Source of the DNA: Streptomyces griseus subsp. griseus | GTDB taxonomy: Bacteria > Actinomycetota > Actinomycetes > Streptomycetales > Streptomycetaceae | Direction of reading: 5' to 3' | DNA: 64,000 nt | NCBI RefSeq assembly: GCF_000720255.1 | Contig: NZ_JOJE01000003.1 | Location: 310,001 to 374,000 of the forward strand | Shown here: positions 22,992-30,792 of the stretch, in pieces | Layout: each line of letters opens with the position of its first letter | Position numbering within the stretch: position 1 is the stretch's first letter | The notes under the pieces: model-generated | The model's database searches: none | What the model was told of the DNA's origin: nothing | What the model saw: only the letters and a program-made list of their open reading frames with translations | Translations under genes and position numbers: made by a program

Positions 22992-24968
22992 GTGTCAGAC
23001 GTCCGTGTGATCATCCAACGCGATTCCGAGCGGGAAGAGCGCACGGTGACGACGGGCACCACGGCCGCGGACCTCTTCGCCGGCGAGCGCTCGATCATCG
23101 CCGCGCGAGTGGCCGGTGAGCTGAAGGACCTGTCGTACGAGGTCTCGGAGGGCGACGAGGTCGAGGGCGTCGAGATCTCCTCCGAGGACGGCCTGAACAT
23201 CCTGCGCCACTCCACCGCGCACGTCATGGCCCAGGCCGTACAGGAGCTCTTCCCCGAGGCCAAGCTGGGCATCGGCCCTCCGGTCAAGGACGGCTTCTAC
23301 TACGACTTCGACGTGGAGAAGCCGTTCACGCCCGAGGATCTCAAGGCCATCGAGAAGAAGATGCAGGAGATCCAGAAGCGCGGCCAGAAGTTCGCCCGCC
23401 GCGTTGTCACCGACGACGCCGCCCGCGAGGAGCTGGCCGACGAGCCGTACAAGCTGGAGCTGATCGGCCTGAAGGGCTCGGCCTCCTCCGACGACGGCGC
23501 GGACGTCGAGGTCGGCGCCGGCGAGCTGACGATCTACGACAACCTGGACGCCAAGACCGGCGACCTGTGCTGGAAGGACCTCTGCCGCGGTCCCCACCTG
23601 CCGTCGACCCGTGCCATTCCTGCGTTCAAGCTGATGCGCAACGCGGCCGCCTACTGGCGCGGCAGCGAGAAGAACCCCATGCTCCAGCGCATCTACGGCA
23701 CCGCCTGGCCGACCAAGGACGAGCTGAAGGGGTACCTCGACTTCCTCGCCGAAGCCGAGAAGCGCGACCACCGCAAGCTGGGCAGCGAGCTCGACCTGTT
23801 CTCCATCCCGGAGCAGATCGGCTCCGGCCTCGCCGTCTTCCACCCCAAGGGCGGCATCGTCCGCCGCGTGATGGAGGACTACTCGCGCCGCCGCCACGAG
23901 GAGGAGGGCTACGAGTTCGTCTACACCCCGCACGCGACGAAGGGGAAGCTCTTCGAGACGTCGGGGCACCTGGACTGGTACGCCGACGGCATGTACCCGC
24001 CCATGCAGCTCGACGAGGGCGTGGACTACTACCTCAAGCCCATGAACTGCCCGATGCACAACCTGATCTTCGACGCGCGCGGCCGCTCCTACCGTGAACT
24101 GCCGCTGCGCCTCTTCGAGTTCGGGACCGTGTACCGGTACGAGAAGTCGGGCGTCGTGCACGGTCTGACCCGGGCACGTGGCTTCACCCAGGACGACGCG
24201 CACATCTACTGCACGCGCGAGCAGATGTCGGAGGAGCTCGACAAGACGCTCACCTTCGTCCTCGGCCTGCTGCGCGACTACGGCCTGACCGACTTCTACC
24301 TGGAGCTCTCCACCAAGGACCCGGAGAAGTTCGTCGGCACCGACGAGGTGTGGGAGGAGGCCACCGAAACGCTCCGCCAGGTCGCCGAGAAGCAGGGCCT
24401 GCCCCTCGTCCCCGACCCGGGCGGCGCCGCCTTCTACGGGCCGAAGATCTCCGTCCAGACCAAGGACGCCATCGGCCGCACCTGGCAGATGTCGACGATC
24501 CAGCTCGACTTCAACCTGCCGGAGCGCTTCGACCTGGAGTACACGGGTCCGGACGGCACCAAGCAGCGCCCGGTCATGATCCACCGAGCCCTGTTCGGCT
24601 CGATCGAGCGGTTCTTCGCCGTCCTCCTGGAGCACTACGCGGGCGCGTTCCCGGCGTGGCTGGCGCCGGTGCAGGCGATCGGTATCCCGATCGGCGACGG
24701 TCACGTCGAGTACCTGGAGAAGTTCGCCGCCGCGGCGAAGAAGAAGGGGCTGCGCGTGGAGGTGGACTCCTCCTCCGACCGCATGCAGAAGAAGATCCGC
24801 AACGCCCAGAAGCAGAAGGTGCCCTTCATGGTCATCGCGGGCGACGAGGACATGTCGAACGGTTCGGTGTCCTTCCGCTACCGCGACGGTTCCCAGGAGA
24901 ACGGCATCCCGTTCGACGAGGCCATCGAGAAGATCGCGAAGGTCGTCGAGGAGCGTACGCAGGTCTGA
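22992..24968 (+). CDS. thrS: Threonyl-tRNA synthetase
   Basis: A 658-residue class II synthetase, the usual full length. Domains in order: TGS (residues 1-60), the editing domain with [10 protein letters not shown] and the C-x3-H zinc/editing site (CRGPHL near residue 198), the catalytic core (motif 2 [24 protein letters not shown]; Zn-binding Cys in KPMNCPMHN), motif 3 ([13 protein letters not shown]), and the anticodon-binding domain. It charges tRNA-Thr and edits mis-charged serine. The GTG at 22992 has AGGAGAG six bases ahead. It is followed by a strong hairpin. Confidence 0.98.
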   Translation: MSDVRVIIQRDSEREERTVTTGTTAADLFAGERSIIAARVAGELKDLSYEVSEGDEVEGVEISSEDGLNILRHSTAHVMAQAVQELFPEAKLGIGPPVKDGFYYDFDVEKPFTPEDLKAIEKKMQEIQKRGQKFARRVVTDDAAREELADEPYKLELIGLKGSASSDDGADVEVGAGELTIYDNLDAKTGDLCWKDLCRGPHLPSTRAIPAFKLMRNAAAYWRGSEKNPMLQRIYGTAWPTKDELKGYLDFLAEAEKRDHRKLGSELDLFSIPEQIGSGLAVFHPKGGIVRRVMEDYSRRRHEEEGYEFVYTPHATKGKLFETSGHLDWYADGMYPPMQLDEGVDYYLKPMNCPMHNLIFDARGRSYRELPLRLFEFGTVYRYEKSGVVHGLTRARGFTQDDAHIYCTREQMSEELDKTLTFVLGLLRDYGLTDFYLELSTKDPEKFVGTDEVWEEATETLRQVAEKQGLPLVPDPGGAAFYGPKISVQTKDAIGRTWQMSTIQLDFNLPERFDLEYTGPDGTKQRPVMIHRALFGSIERFFAVLLEHYAGAFPAWLAPVQAIGIPIGDGHVEYLEKFAAAAKKKGLRVEVDSSSDRMQKKIRNAQKQKVPFMVIAGDEDMSNGSVSFRYRDGSQENGIPFDEAIEKIAKVVEERTQV

Positions 24969-25034
24969 TCGGGCAACGTGTGCGGGTCCCCGGGATTTCA
25001 GCTGACACCGTTCGCGAAATTCCGGGGCGAGCGT

Positions 25035-25078
25035 GACGTCGGCCTTCATGACCCGCCCGGGTCGTGAAGGCCGACGTC
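25035..25078 (+). terminator. Terminator of thrS
   Basis: Long inverted repeat, about 20 bp per arm with one mismatch (25035-25078), starting 67 bases after the thrS stop. The rest of the 254-bp gap before the cupin gene holds only a short palindrome AGGTC-N4-GACCT (25116-25129). Confidence 0.85.
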
Positions 25079-25222
25079 GTGTCCGCCTCCTGGGGCGGCT
25101 TCTCCCGGCAGTACTAGGTCCGCAGACCTCAGCCCGGGCAAACCCAAGATCATCCGCAAGCCCGATGCCGACTTGATGTGGGAGCCACCATGCTGGTGGA
25201 GACCTGCCAAGAGGAGCGCATC

Positions 25223-25741
25223 ATGTCGTACCCGGAACACCTCAAGTACCCGGAAGCCCGCTACCACGGCACCAAGGGCGAAGTGAACGCGGCCTTCCGC
25301 CCGGCCGACAGCCCACCGGACATCTCCTCACCCGGCGCTTCCACCCACTACCTCGCCACCAACGAGTCGACCGGCGGCGAATTCGGCCTGTACAAGGTCG
25401 AGCTGGGCGCACGGTCCGCGGGGGCCAAGACCCACTTCCACAAGGCGATGTCGGAGTCCTTCTACATCCTCTCCGGCGAACTGGAGCTGTACAACGGCGA
25501 GAAGTGGGTCACGGGCCGCGCGGGCGGCTTCCTGTACGTACCGGTTGGCGGCCTGCACGCCTTCAAGAACGTGACCGACGAGCCCATGTCCATGCTCATG
25601 CTCTTCTCCCCGGGCGCCCCACGCGAGGAGTACTTCGAGCAGGTCGCGGAGATCGCGCAGCGCGGCGGCGAAGAGCTCAAGCAGTTTCGCATCCGGCACG
25701 ACAGCTACTTCCTGGAAGACTTCGAGCCCGGGGAGGAGTAG
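25223..25741 (+). CDS. Cupin-domain protein
   Basis: A 172-residue single-cupin protein. Motif 1 is GAKTHFHKAMSESFYILSGELEL (about residues 74-96, with metal ligands His, His, Glu) and motif 2 is VPVGGLHAFKN (about 117-127, third His). It is probably a small metal-binding enzyme or ligand sensor; the substrate is unknown. The ATG at 25223 has GAGGAG six bases ahead; an earlier in-frame ATG at 25178 is less likely. Its last 37 bases overlap the 3' end of the convergent CGNR-like gene. Confidence 0.85.
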   Translation: MSYPEHLKYPEARYHGTKGEVNAAFRPADSPPDISSPGASTHYLATNESTGGEFGLYKVELGARSAGAKTHFHKAMSESFYILSGELELYNGEKWVTGRAGGFLYVPVGGLHAFKNVTDEPMSMLMLFSPGAPREEYFEQVAEIAQRGGEELKQFRIRHDSYFLEDFEPGEE

Positions 25742-26259
25742 TCAGCGGCTCGCGCCCGGTGCCTGCGGACGGCGTCGCGGTTGGCACAGCGTTGGGAGCA
25801 GTAGCGCTGTCGTCCGGTGCGTGAGGTGTCCGCGAAGGCCGTGTCGCATTCAGTCGTCTCGCAGCGCCGCAGCCGGTGCATGCCCCGGCCGGCCAGATGC
25901 AGTGCGGTACCGACCGCGAACAGCGTGAACAGTACGGAGCCGAGTGGCTGTTCCGAGTCCCGGTAATGCAGATGCCAGCCGGAACCGGCATGGGAGGTCA
26001 GCCGCGGGTAGGCGGCGGCCTCGGCCAGCATCCGGTTCAGCAGATCGGCGCGCTCCTGCTCTCCGGCGGCGTCGACGACCCTCTCCCAGGCATCGAGTGC
26101 GGCCTGGGCGCGGCCGAGATCGTCCGCCGTCACCGGGCGCTCCAGCATGAGACCGGCGGCGCGGCAGCGGTCCGCCAGCTCATCCGCGCTCTGGGGCCGG
26201 CGGTTGACCAGGTCCGCGGCCAGGTTCACCGCATCCTCGCCGTAAGGGTTGAGCAGCAT
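25705..26259 (-). CDS. CGNR-like zinc-finger regulator (CANR variant)
   Basis: A 184-residue relative of the protein at 2039-2599. The N-terminal part (MLLNPYGEDAVNLAADLVNRRP) begins the ABATE-like domain. The C-terminal finger has C-x4-C, RYC-x3-C and ANRDAVRRHR; the signature CGNR is replaced by CANR. It is probably a DNA-binding regulator. It is divergent from an MFS transporter gene, with only 26 bases between the two start codons, which strongly suggests shared control. It overlaps the cupin gene tail to tail by 37 bases. Confidence 0.83.
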   Translation of the reverse strand: MLLNPYGEDAVNLAADLVNRRPQSADELADRCRAAGLMLERPVTADDLGRAQAALDAWERVVDAAGEQERADLLNRMLAEAAAYPRLTSHAGSGWHLHYRDSEQPLGSVLFTLFAVGTALHLAGRGMHRLRRCETTECDTAFADTSRTGRQRYCSQRCANRDAVRRHRARAADYSSPGSKSSRK

Positions 26260-26285
26260 AAGACCATTACAACAGTGTGGTCGGC

Positions 26286-27530
26286 ATGACACAACAAACC
26301 GCCGGACTCACCGGATCCCAGGCCCGCGACCCGTGGCGCTATCGCTGGATCGTGCTCGGCATCGCCACCTTCACCCAGGCCGCGTCCGGGTTCTTCGTGG
26401 GCGGCATCGGAGCCCTCGGCGTCCACCTTCGGAGTGCCCTGGACCTGAGCACGGCGCAGCTGGGGCTGCTGATCTCAGCGGCTCAACTCGTGCCGCTGGC
26501 CGGGCTGTTGGTGGCCGGTGAGCTGCTGGACCGCTACAGCGAGCGCTGGGTGGTCGGGATCGGGGCCGGCGCGGTCGGGCTGGCTCTGGGCGCGGGGAGC
26601 CTGGCGCCGGGATACGCGGCCCTGCTGGTCGCACTGTTGGTGGTCGGCATGGGTTACAGCACCGTCCAGCCGGGTGGGAGCAAATCGGTTGCGTCTTGGT
26701 TCGACGCGTCACAGCGAGGCTTCGCCATGGGTATCCGGCAGGCCGGGCTGCCGCTGGGCGCGGCGCTCGCCTCGGCCGTACTCCCACTCATCGCTGAGGA
26801 GTTCGGCTGGCGGGCGACACTGCTGACCGGCGGCTTCGTCGCGCTGCTCGGAGCCGGCCTCTTCATGGGCTGCTACCGTCGGCCGCCCACGCTGCCCGTC
26901 CCACAGGACAAGGAACCGTCGGCCTCGCTCGCGGCTCAGCTCCGCGGCCGGCTACGCATGCTCCGTGAACCGTCCACGGTGAAGATCATGCTGTCGGGGA
27001 CCAGCCTGATCTCGGTGCAGTACGGCGTGGGCATCCTGACCGTGCTCCACCTCCACCAGGCGTCATCGGTCGGCGCCGGGCAGGCGGCCCTGATCCTGGT
27101 GGCATCCCAGGGTGCGGGCGTTGCGGGCCGGATATGCCTGGCGGCCTGGAGCGACCGGAGCGGTTCGGGACGCTATGCCATCGTGCTGGTCTGCATGGTC
27201 GCCGTGATCGCCGGGCTGACCGTGCTGATGACACCGGCAGGGCGGGCACCGGTCGTCGCTTCCGGCGTCTTCGTCTGGCTCGGTTTCTTCGGATTCGGCT
27301 GGTACGGCCCGTGGGTCGCCTACGTCACCGAAGCGGCCCCACCGGGCAAGACCGGCTTCGCCCTGGGTCTGGCCATGTCCGTCAACCAGATCGCCATAGT
27401 CACGGTGCCGCCCGTGCTTGGCCTGCTGGTCGACCTCACCAGCAGCTTCACCCCGGCCTGGGCACTGCTGTTGCTGCTGACCGTCGCCGCCCTGGCGGTT
27501 ACAGCCGTCGCGGAACGCCGCACAGGCTGA
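26286..27530 (+). CDS. MFS transporter
   Basis: A 414-residue major facilitator with about twelve hydrophobic segments. The loop after helix 2 has the MFS motif-A-like GELLDRYSERWVV (residues 77-89), helices 4-5 contain GMGYSTVQPGGSKSVASWF, and the mid-loop is basic (RGRLRMLREPSTVKIM). Substrate unknown: it could export or import a small organic anion or drug. The ATG at 26286 is used; an in-frame GTG at 26277 would shrink the divergent spacer to 17 bases. No clear ribosome site exists, so the transcript may be leaderless. The regulator next to it is the likely controller. Confidence 0.9.
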   Translation: MTQQTAGLTGSQARDPWRYRWIVLGIATFTQAASGFFVGGIGALGVHLRSALDLSTAQLGLLISAAQLVPLAGLLVAGELLDRYSERWVVGIGAGAVGLALGAGSLAPGYAALLVALLVVGMGYSTVQPGGSKSVASWFDASQRGFAMGIRQAGLPLGAALASAVLPLIAEEFGWRATLLTGGFVALLGAGLFMGCYRRPPTLPVPQDKEPSASLAAQLRGRLRMLREPSTVKIMLSGTSLISVQYGVGILTVLHLHQASSVGAGQAALILVASQGAGVAGRICLAAWSDRSGSGRYAIVLVCMVAVIAGLTVLMTPAGRAPVVASGVFVWLGFFGFGWYGPWVAYVTEAAPPGKTGFALGLAMSVNQIAIVTVPPVLGLLVDLTSSFTPAWALLLLLTVAALAVTAVAERRTG

Positions 27531-27581
27531 CGTCCGCACGCCTTGCCCCGCGCCCGCCCCGGAATTCGCCAACGGTGTGGT

Positions 27582-28238
27582 TCAGCTCCCCGGGGGCCTC
27601 TCCTCGTCCCCGCGGGCGAAGGTCTGGAGGAGCCAGGACGAGAAGGAGCCCGTCACGGCGCCCAGGAGGGCCAGGCCGCAGGCCATGAGGGCGACGGCGA
27701 CGACGCGGCCGCCGGAGGTGACGGGGACGACGTCGCCGTAGCCGACGGTCGCGAGGGTGGAACAGGCGAACCAGATCGAGTCGCCGAACGTCCTGATCGA
27801 CGCGTTCGGCGCCGTGTGCTCCTGGTCGTATACGACGAGGGCGCCCGCGAACCCGAGCAGTGAGGTCGACAGCCCCGCGTACGCGATCACCCGCAGGTGC
27901 AGGGCGAGGCGGGGCTCTCCCCGGCGACGCTGCACGGTCTCGTACATCTTGACGATCCGCACGGGCCGCAGCAGGGGCAGCGCCGCCACCACCGTGTCCA
28001 TCCAGTGCCGCCGCACGAAACGCGGACCCTCGCCGCTGAGCCGCCAGCGCACCGCGTAGTCGACGAGGAACATCGCCCACGTCGCGAAGGTCACCGCCAG
28101 ACACAGGTCGCGCCAGGCGCTGGGCCGGCCGGGCCAGAGAACCCAGACCGCGTAGGAGCCCAGGAAGAGCAGCGAGCCGACCGCGAGGGGGATCTCGGCC
28201 CGGCGTTCCCAGCGCAGTTGCCGGCTGTCGTCGTCCAT
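27582..28238 (-). CDS. Voltage-gated-type potassium channel
   Basis: A 218-residue ion channel. The selectivity filter TVGYGD lies at residues 164-169, between pore helix FGDSIWFACSTLA and the last helix (VVAVALMACGLALLGAVTGSFSSWLL). Upstream there are four hydrophobic segments with an S4-like basic stretch (LLRPVRIVKMYETVQRRR, 89-106), giving a six-helix Kv-like layout. It would conduct K+ across the membrane as a tetramer. It is divergent from the HIT gene, 78 bases away, and convergent with the MFS gene. The start is uncertain because the frame is open upstream. Confidence 0.88.
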   Translation of the reverse strand: MDDDSRQLRWERRAEIPLAVGSLLFLGSYAVWVLWPGRPSAWRDLCLAVTFATWAMFLVDYAVRWRLSGEGPRFVRRHWMDTVVAALPLLRPVRIVKMYETVQRRRGEPRLALHLRVIAYAGLSTSLLGFAGALVVYDQEHTAPNASIRTFGDSIWFACSTLATVGYGDVVPVTSGGRVVAVALMACGLALLGAVTGSFSSWLLQTFARGDEERPPGS

Positions 28239-28316
28239 CGGCCCAGCTTGGCCCGGGGCGGTCGGGCGGGAGCCCCGGCGCCACGTCGCGAACGGGCGAA
28301 GCCATATGCTGCACGC

Positions 28317-28862
28317 ATGACGAGTGAGCCGGAGCAGCAGTGGGGAGTGGGGACCCAGGACGCGTTCCAGCGTCTGTGGACGCCCCACCGGATGGCCTAC
28401 ATCCAGGGCGAGAACAAGCCGACCGGCCCGGGTGCCGACGACGGCTGCCCCTTCTGCTCCATCCCGGCCAAGTCCGACGAGGACGGGCTGGTCGTCAGGC
28501 GCGGTGAGCAGGTGTACGCGGTCCTGAACCTCTACCCGTACAACGGCGGTCACCTGATGACCGTGCCCTACCGCCATGTCGCCGACTACACCGACCTGAC
28601 CACGGCGGAGACGGCCGAGCTCGGGGAGCTGACCAAGCAGGCGATGACGGCGCTGCGCACCGCCTCCGGCGCGCAGGGGTTCAACATCGGCATGAACCAG
28701 GGCTCGGTGGCCGGCGCGGGCATCGCCGCCCACCTCCACCAGCACATCGTCCCGCGCTGGGGCGGCGACACGAACTTCATGCCGGTCGTCGGCCACACGC
28801 GCGTGCTGCCGCAGCTGCTGGCCGACACCCGGAAGATGCTGGCGGAGGCCTGGCCCGCGTAA
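28317..28862 (+). CDS. HIT-family nucleotide hydrolase/transferase
   Basis: A 181-residue histidine-triad protein with the active site H-L-H-Q-H (His139, 141, 143) and an N-terminal C-P-F-C pair (residues 44-47) that may bind zinc. Such proteins hydrolyse or phosphorylyse dinucleoside polyphosphates (Ap4A/AP4A-phosphorylase-like) or AMP conjugates. The position between thrS and the phosphatidylinositol synthase gene is conserved in actinobacteria such as mycobacteria. Start ATG at 28317. Confidence 0.92.
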   Translation: MTSEPEQQWGVGTQDAFQRLWTPHRMAYIQGENKPTGPGADDGCPFCSIPAKSDEDGLVVRRGEQVYAVLNLYPYNGGHLMTVPYRHVADYTDLTTAETAELGELTKQAMTALRTASGAQGFNIGMNQGSVAGAGIAAHLHQHIVPRWGGDTNFMPVVGHTRVLPQLLADTRKMLAEAWPA

Positions 28863-28880
28863 CGCTCCCCACCGAGGGCG

Positions 28881-30542
28881 TCACGCGTCGTACACGTCGG
28901 CCTTCCTGGGCGAGACGTCCTGCACCGCCGTGCTGAGGAACGCCGAGCGCGCGCCGAACTTCTCGGTGTTCACGCCGTTGTCCTCCAGCACCTTGATCGC
29001 CGCCGAGTGCACGACCCGCAGCACGGGCGTCGCGGCGCGCAGGGCGTCGTCGGCCATGAAGCGGTGCCGCCAGGGCTGGTCGGCCCAGGCGTGCCGCAGG
29101 CCGAACGGCTCGGGCAGGCCTATGGAGCCGCCGAGCCAGTTCAGCAGCGGCGGGTACCAGGTGAGCGGGGCGCGGACCGCCAGTCGTACCACCTCGTTGG
29201 TGTTGACCAGCGGGAGCTTGATCGTGCGGTTCTCCCAGGGCTTGAACTGCTTGGCGACTTCCCTGGTCGGCGCCTCCGGCTTGGTGGTGAACAGGGAGTT
29301 CACCGGGCCCAGCGCGTGGCCGGTGACCTCGATGCGCAGGGTCGAGTGCAGCACGGTCACCGTGATCATCATGGTGATGATGAGCTGGCCGTCCCACAGG
29401 GTCCACTGCACCCCGAGGTAGTGGCGGTCACCGGCACCGAACTGCTGCTTGTTGCAGATGTCCTGGATGGCGTGCGACTTGACCTGGTACGCGTCGACGT
29501 CGGTGCCCTCGGGGCGGGAGACCGCCTTCGCGCCCTCTCCGATCGGGGTGACGATCCAGTGCCGTATCGACGGCTTGGGGAAACCACCGGTGTTCAGCGG
29601 GCCGCGTTCCAGCATGCGCAGCTGGTCGTGGATGGAGCGCACGACGTCCCAGCTGCGGAAGGGGTGGATCTCCCGGCCGGGGTCGGCGGGCACCAGGTCC
29701 TCGGCGAGCTGCCAGGAGCCCCAGCGGGTGCCCATGCCGAGGATGCCCTTGGGGCCGGCGTAGAAGACGGAGTTCGACTGCTGCTCGGCGCTGAGTTTGC
29801 CGAGGGACTGGCGCATCTGTTCGGCGGCGGTGTCGCGCTGACTGGTGGGGACCGCCTCGGGGACCTTGGCGCCCACGCTGCTGCCGGACAGCAGGCTGTC
29901 CCAGCGTCCGCGCAGGTCCCTGGCGGTGCGCTCGCAGATCTGGCGGGCCCAGAACCAGCCCAGGACGGGCGCGACGACGCACGCGCGCGCGTACAAGGCC
30001 CAGAAACCGGTGAACGGCATCTTCAGCAGGGCGACCACGGCGAGTGCGCCCATGGCGACGAGCAGGGTGGTGCCGAGCGCGGAGGCCCGCTTGTCGTCAC
30101 GCCGGTCGATCTGGGTGCGCGCGGTGAACACCAGCAGCCAGACCAGGAATCCGGGCAGGAACAGCAGCCCGCACAGCACGATGACGACGATGAGCTTGTT
30201 GTCGCGGTCGCGGCGGATGTTGTTGGCCGCGAGGCAGTGCTCGACGACCACCTGGGGCTCGGTCCCGAAGGACTGGATGAGCGGTTTGCGGCCGCTGCCC
30301 AGCATCCGGCCCACCACCGCGCCGGCGAAGGCCTCGCCGAGGTTGGGCCGGAAGATCGTGCCCCATTTGCGGCCGGGGCTCACGGCCGACTGGTGCCACT
30401 CGTTGTCGGCCTTCTTGATCTCCTCGACCGGGCTGTCCCGGTAGGCCGCCGAGGCCAGCGCGAAGGTCGCCGTCTGCCCCTCGTCGCCCGTACGCGGCAC
30501 CTGAGGTCCGAAGATGTCCGCGTAACCGCCGTCAACGGTCAT
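28881..30542 (-). CDS. Conserved membrane protein of unknown function
   Basis: A 553-residue protein. Residues 1-125 are soluble (MTVDGGYADIFGPQVPRTGDEGQTATF...). Two pairs of hydrophobic segments follow (about 125-150, LIVVIVLCGLLFLPGFLVWLLVF, and 165-205), then a long soluble domain (about 215-553) containing GPKGILGMGTRWGSW and a short hydrophobic stretch near 395. I recognise no catalytic motif. It has a counterpart at this place in S. coelicolor as I recall. It ends 18 bases from the convergent HIT gene. Confidence 0.78.
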   Translation of the reverse strand: MTVDGGYADIFGPQVPRTGDEGQTATFALASAAYRDSPVEEIKKADNEWHQSAVSPGRKWGTIFRPNLGEAFAGAVVGRMLGSGRKPLIQSFGTEPQVVVEHCLAANNIRRDRDNKLIVVIVLCGLLFLPGFLVWLLVFTARTQIDRRDDKRASALGTTLLVAMGALAVVALLKMPFTGFWALYARACVVAPVLGWFWARQICERTARDLRGRWDSLLSGSSVGAKVPEAVPTSQRDTAAEQMRQSLGKLSAEQQSNSVFYAGPKGILGMGTRWGSWQLAEDLVPADPGREIHPFRSWDVVRSIHDQLRMLERGPLNTGGFPKPSIRHWIVTPIGEGAKAVSRPEGTDVDAYQVKSHAIQDICNKQQFGAGDRHYLGVQWTLWDGQLIITMMITVTVLHSTLRIEVTGHALGPVNSLFTTKPEAPTREVAKQFKPWENRTIKLPLVNTNEVVRLAVRAPLTWYPPLLNWLGGSIGLPEPFGLRHAWADQPWRHRFMADDALRAATPVLRVVHSAAIKVLEDNGVNTEKFGARSAFLSTAVQDVSPRKADVYDA

Positions 30543-30735
30543 TACCGCCCCCGATCGCCGCCATGCTCGCTCCTGCGGCCTTCCCGACTTCCGTGCTCCG
30601 CACACCTGTTGATCAGGTCATCAGCGTATCCGCAGGCACCGTGTTCCGTCTGCGGGCGGTCCCAGCCGTCCGCGGAGACGGAAGGGAGCGTTCCCCGCGG
30701 GCGACTTGTGCGCGCCGGGCGCCAACCGCACGACG

Positions 30736-30769
30736 GCGCGCGCCCCTTGCGAACGATAGGGGCGCGCGC
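30736..30769 (-). terminator. Terminator of the EF-G2 gene
   Basis: A perfect 12-bp stem (30736-30747 with 30758-30769) and 10-base loop just past the EF-G2 stop. The rest of the 250-bp gap to the next minus-strand gene has no credible gene. Confidence 0.8.
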
Positions 30770-30792
30770 ACGTTCCCTCTCTTCAAGTGGCC

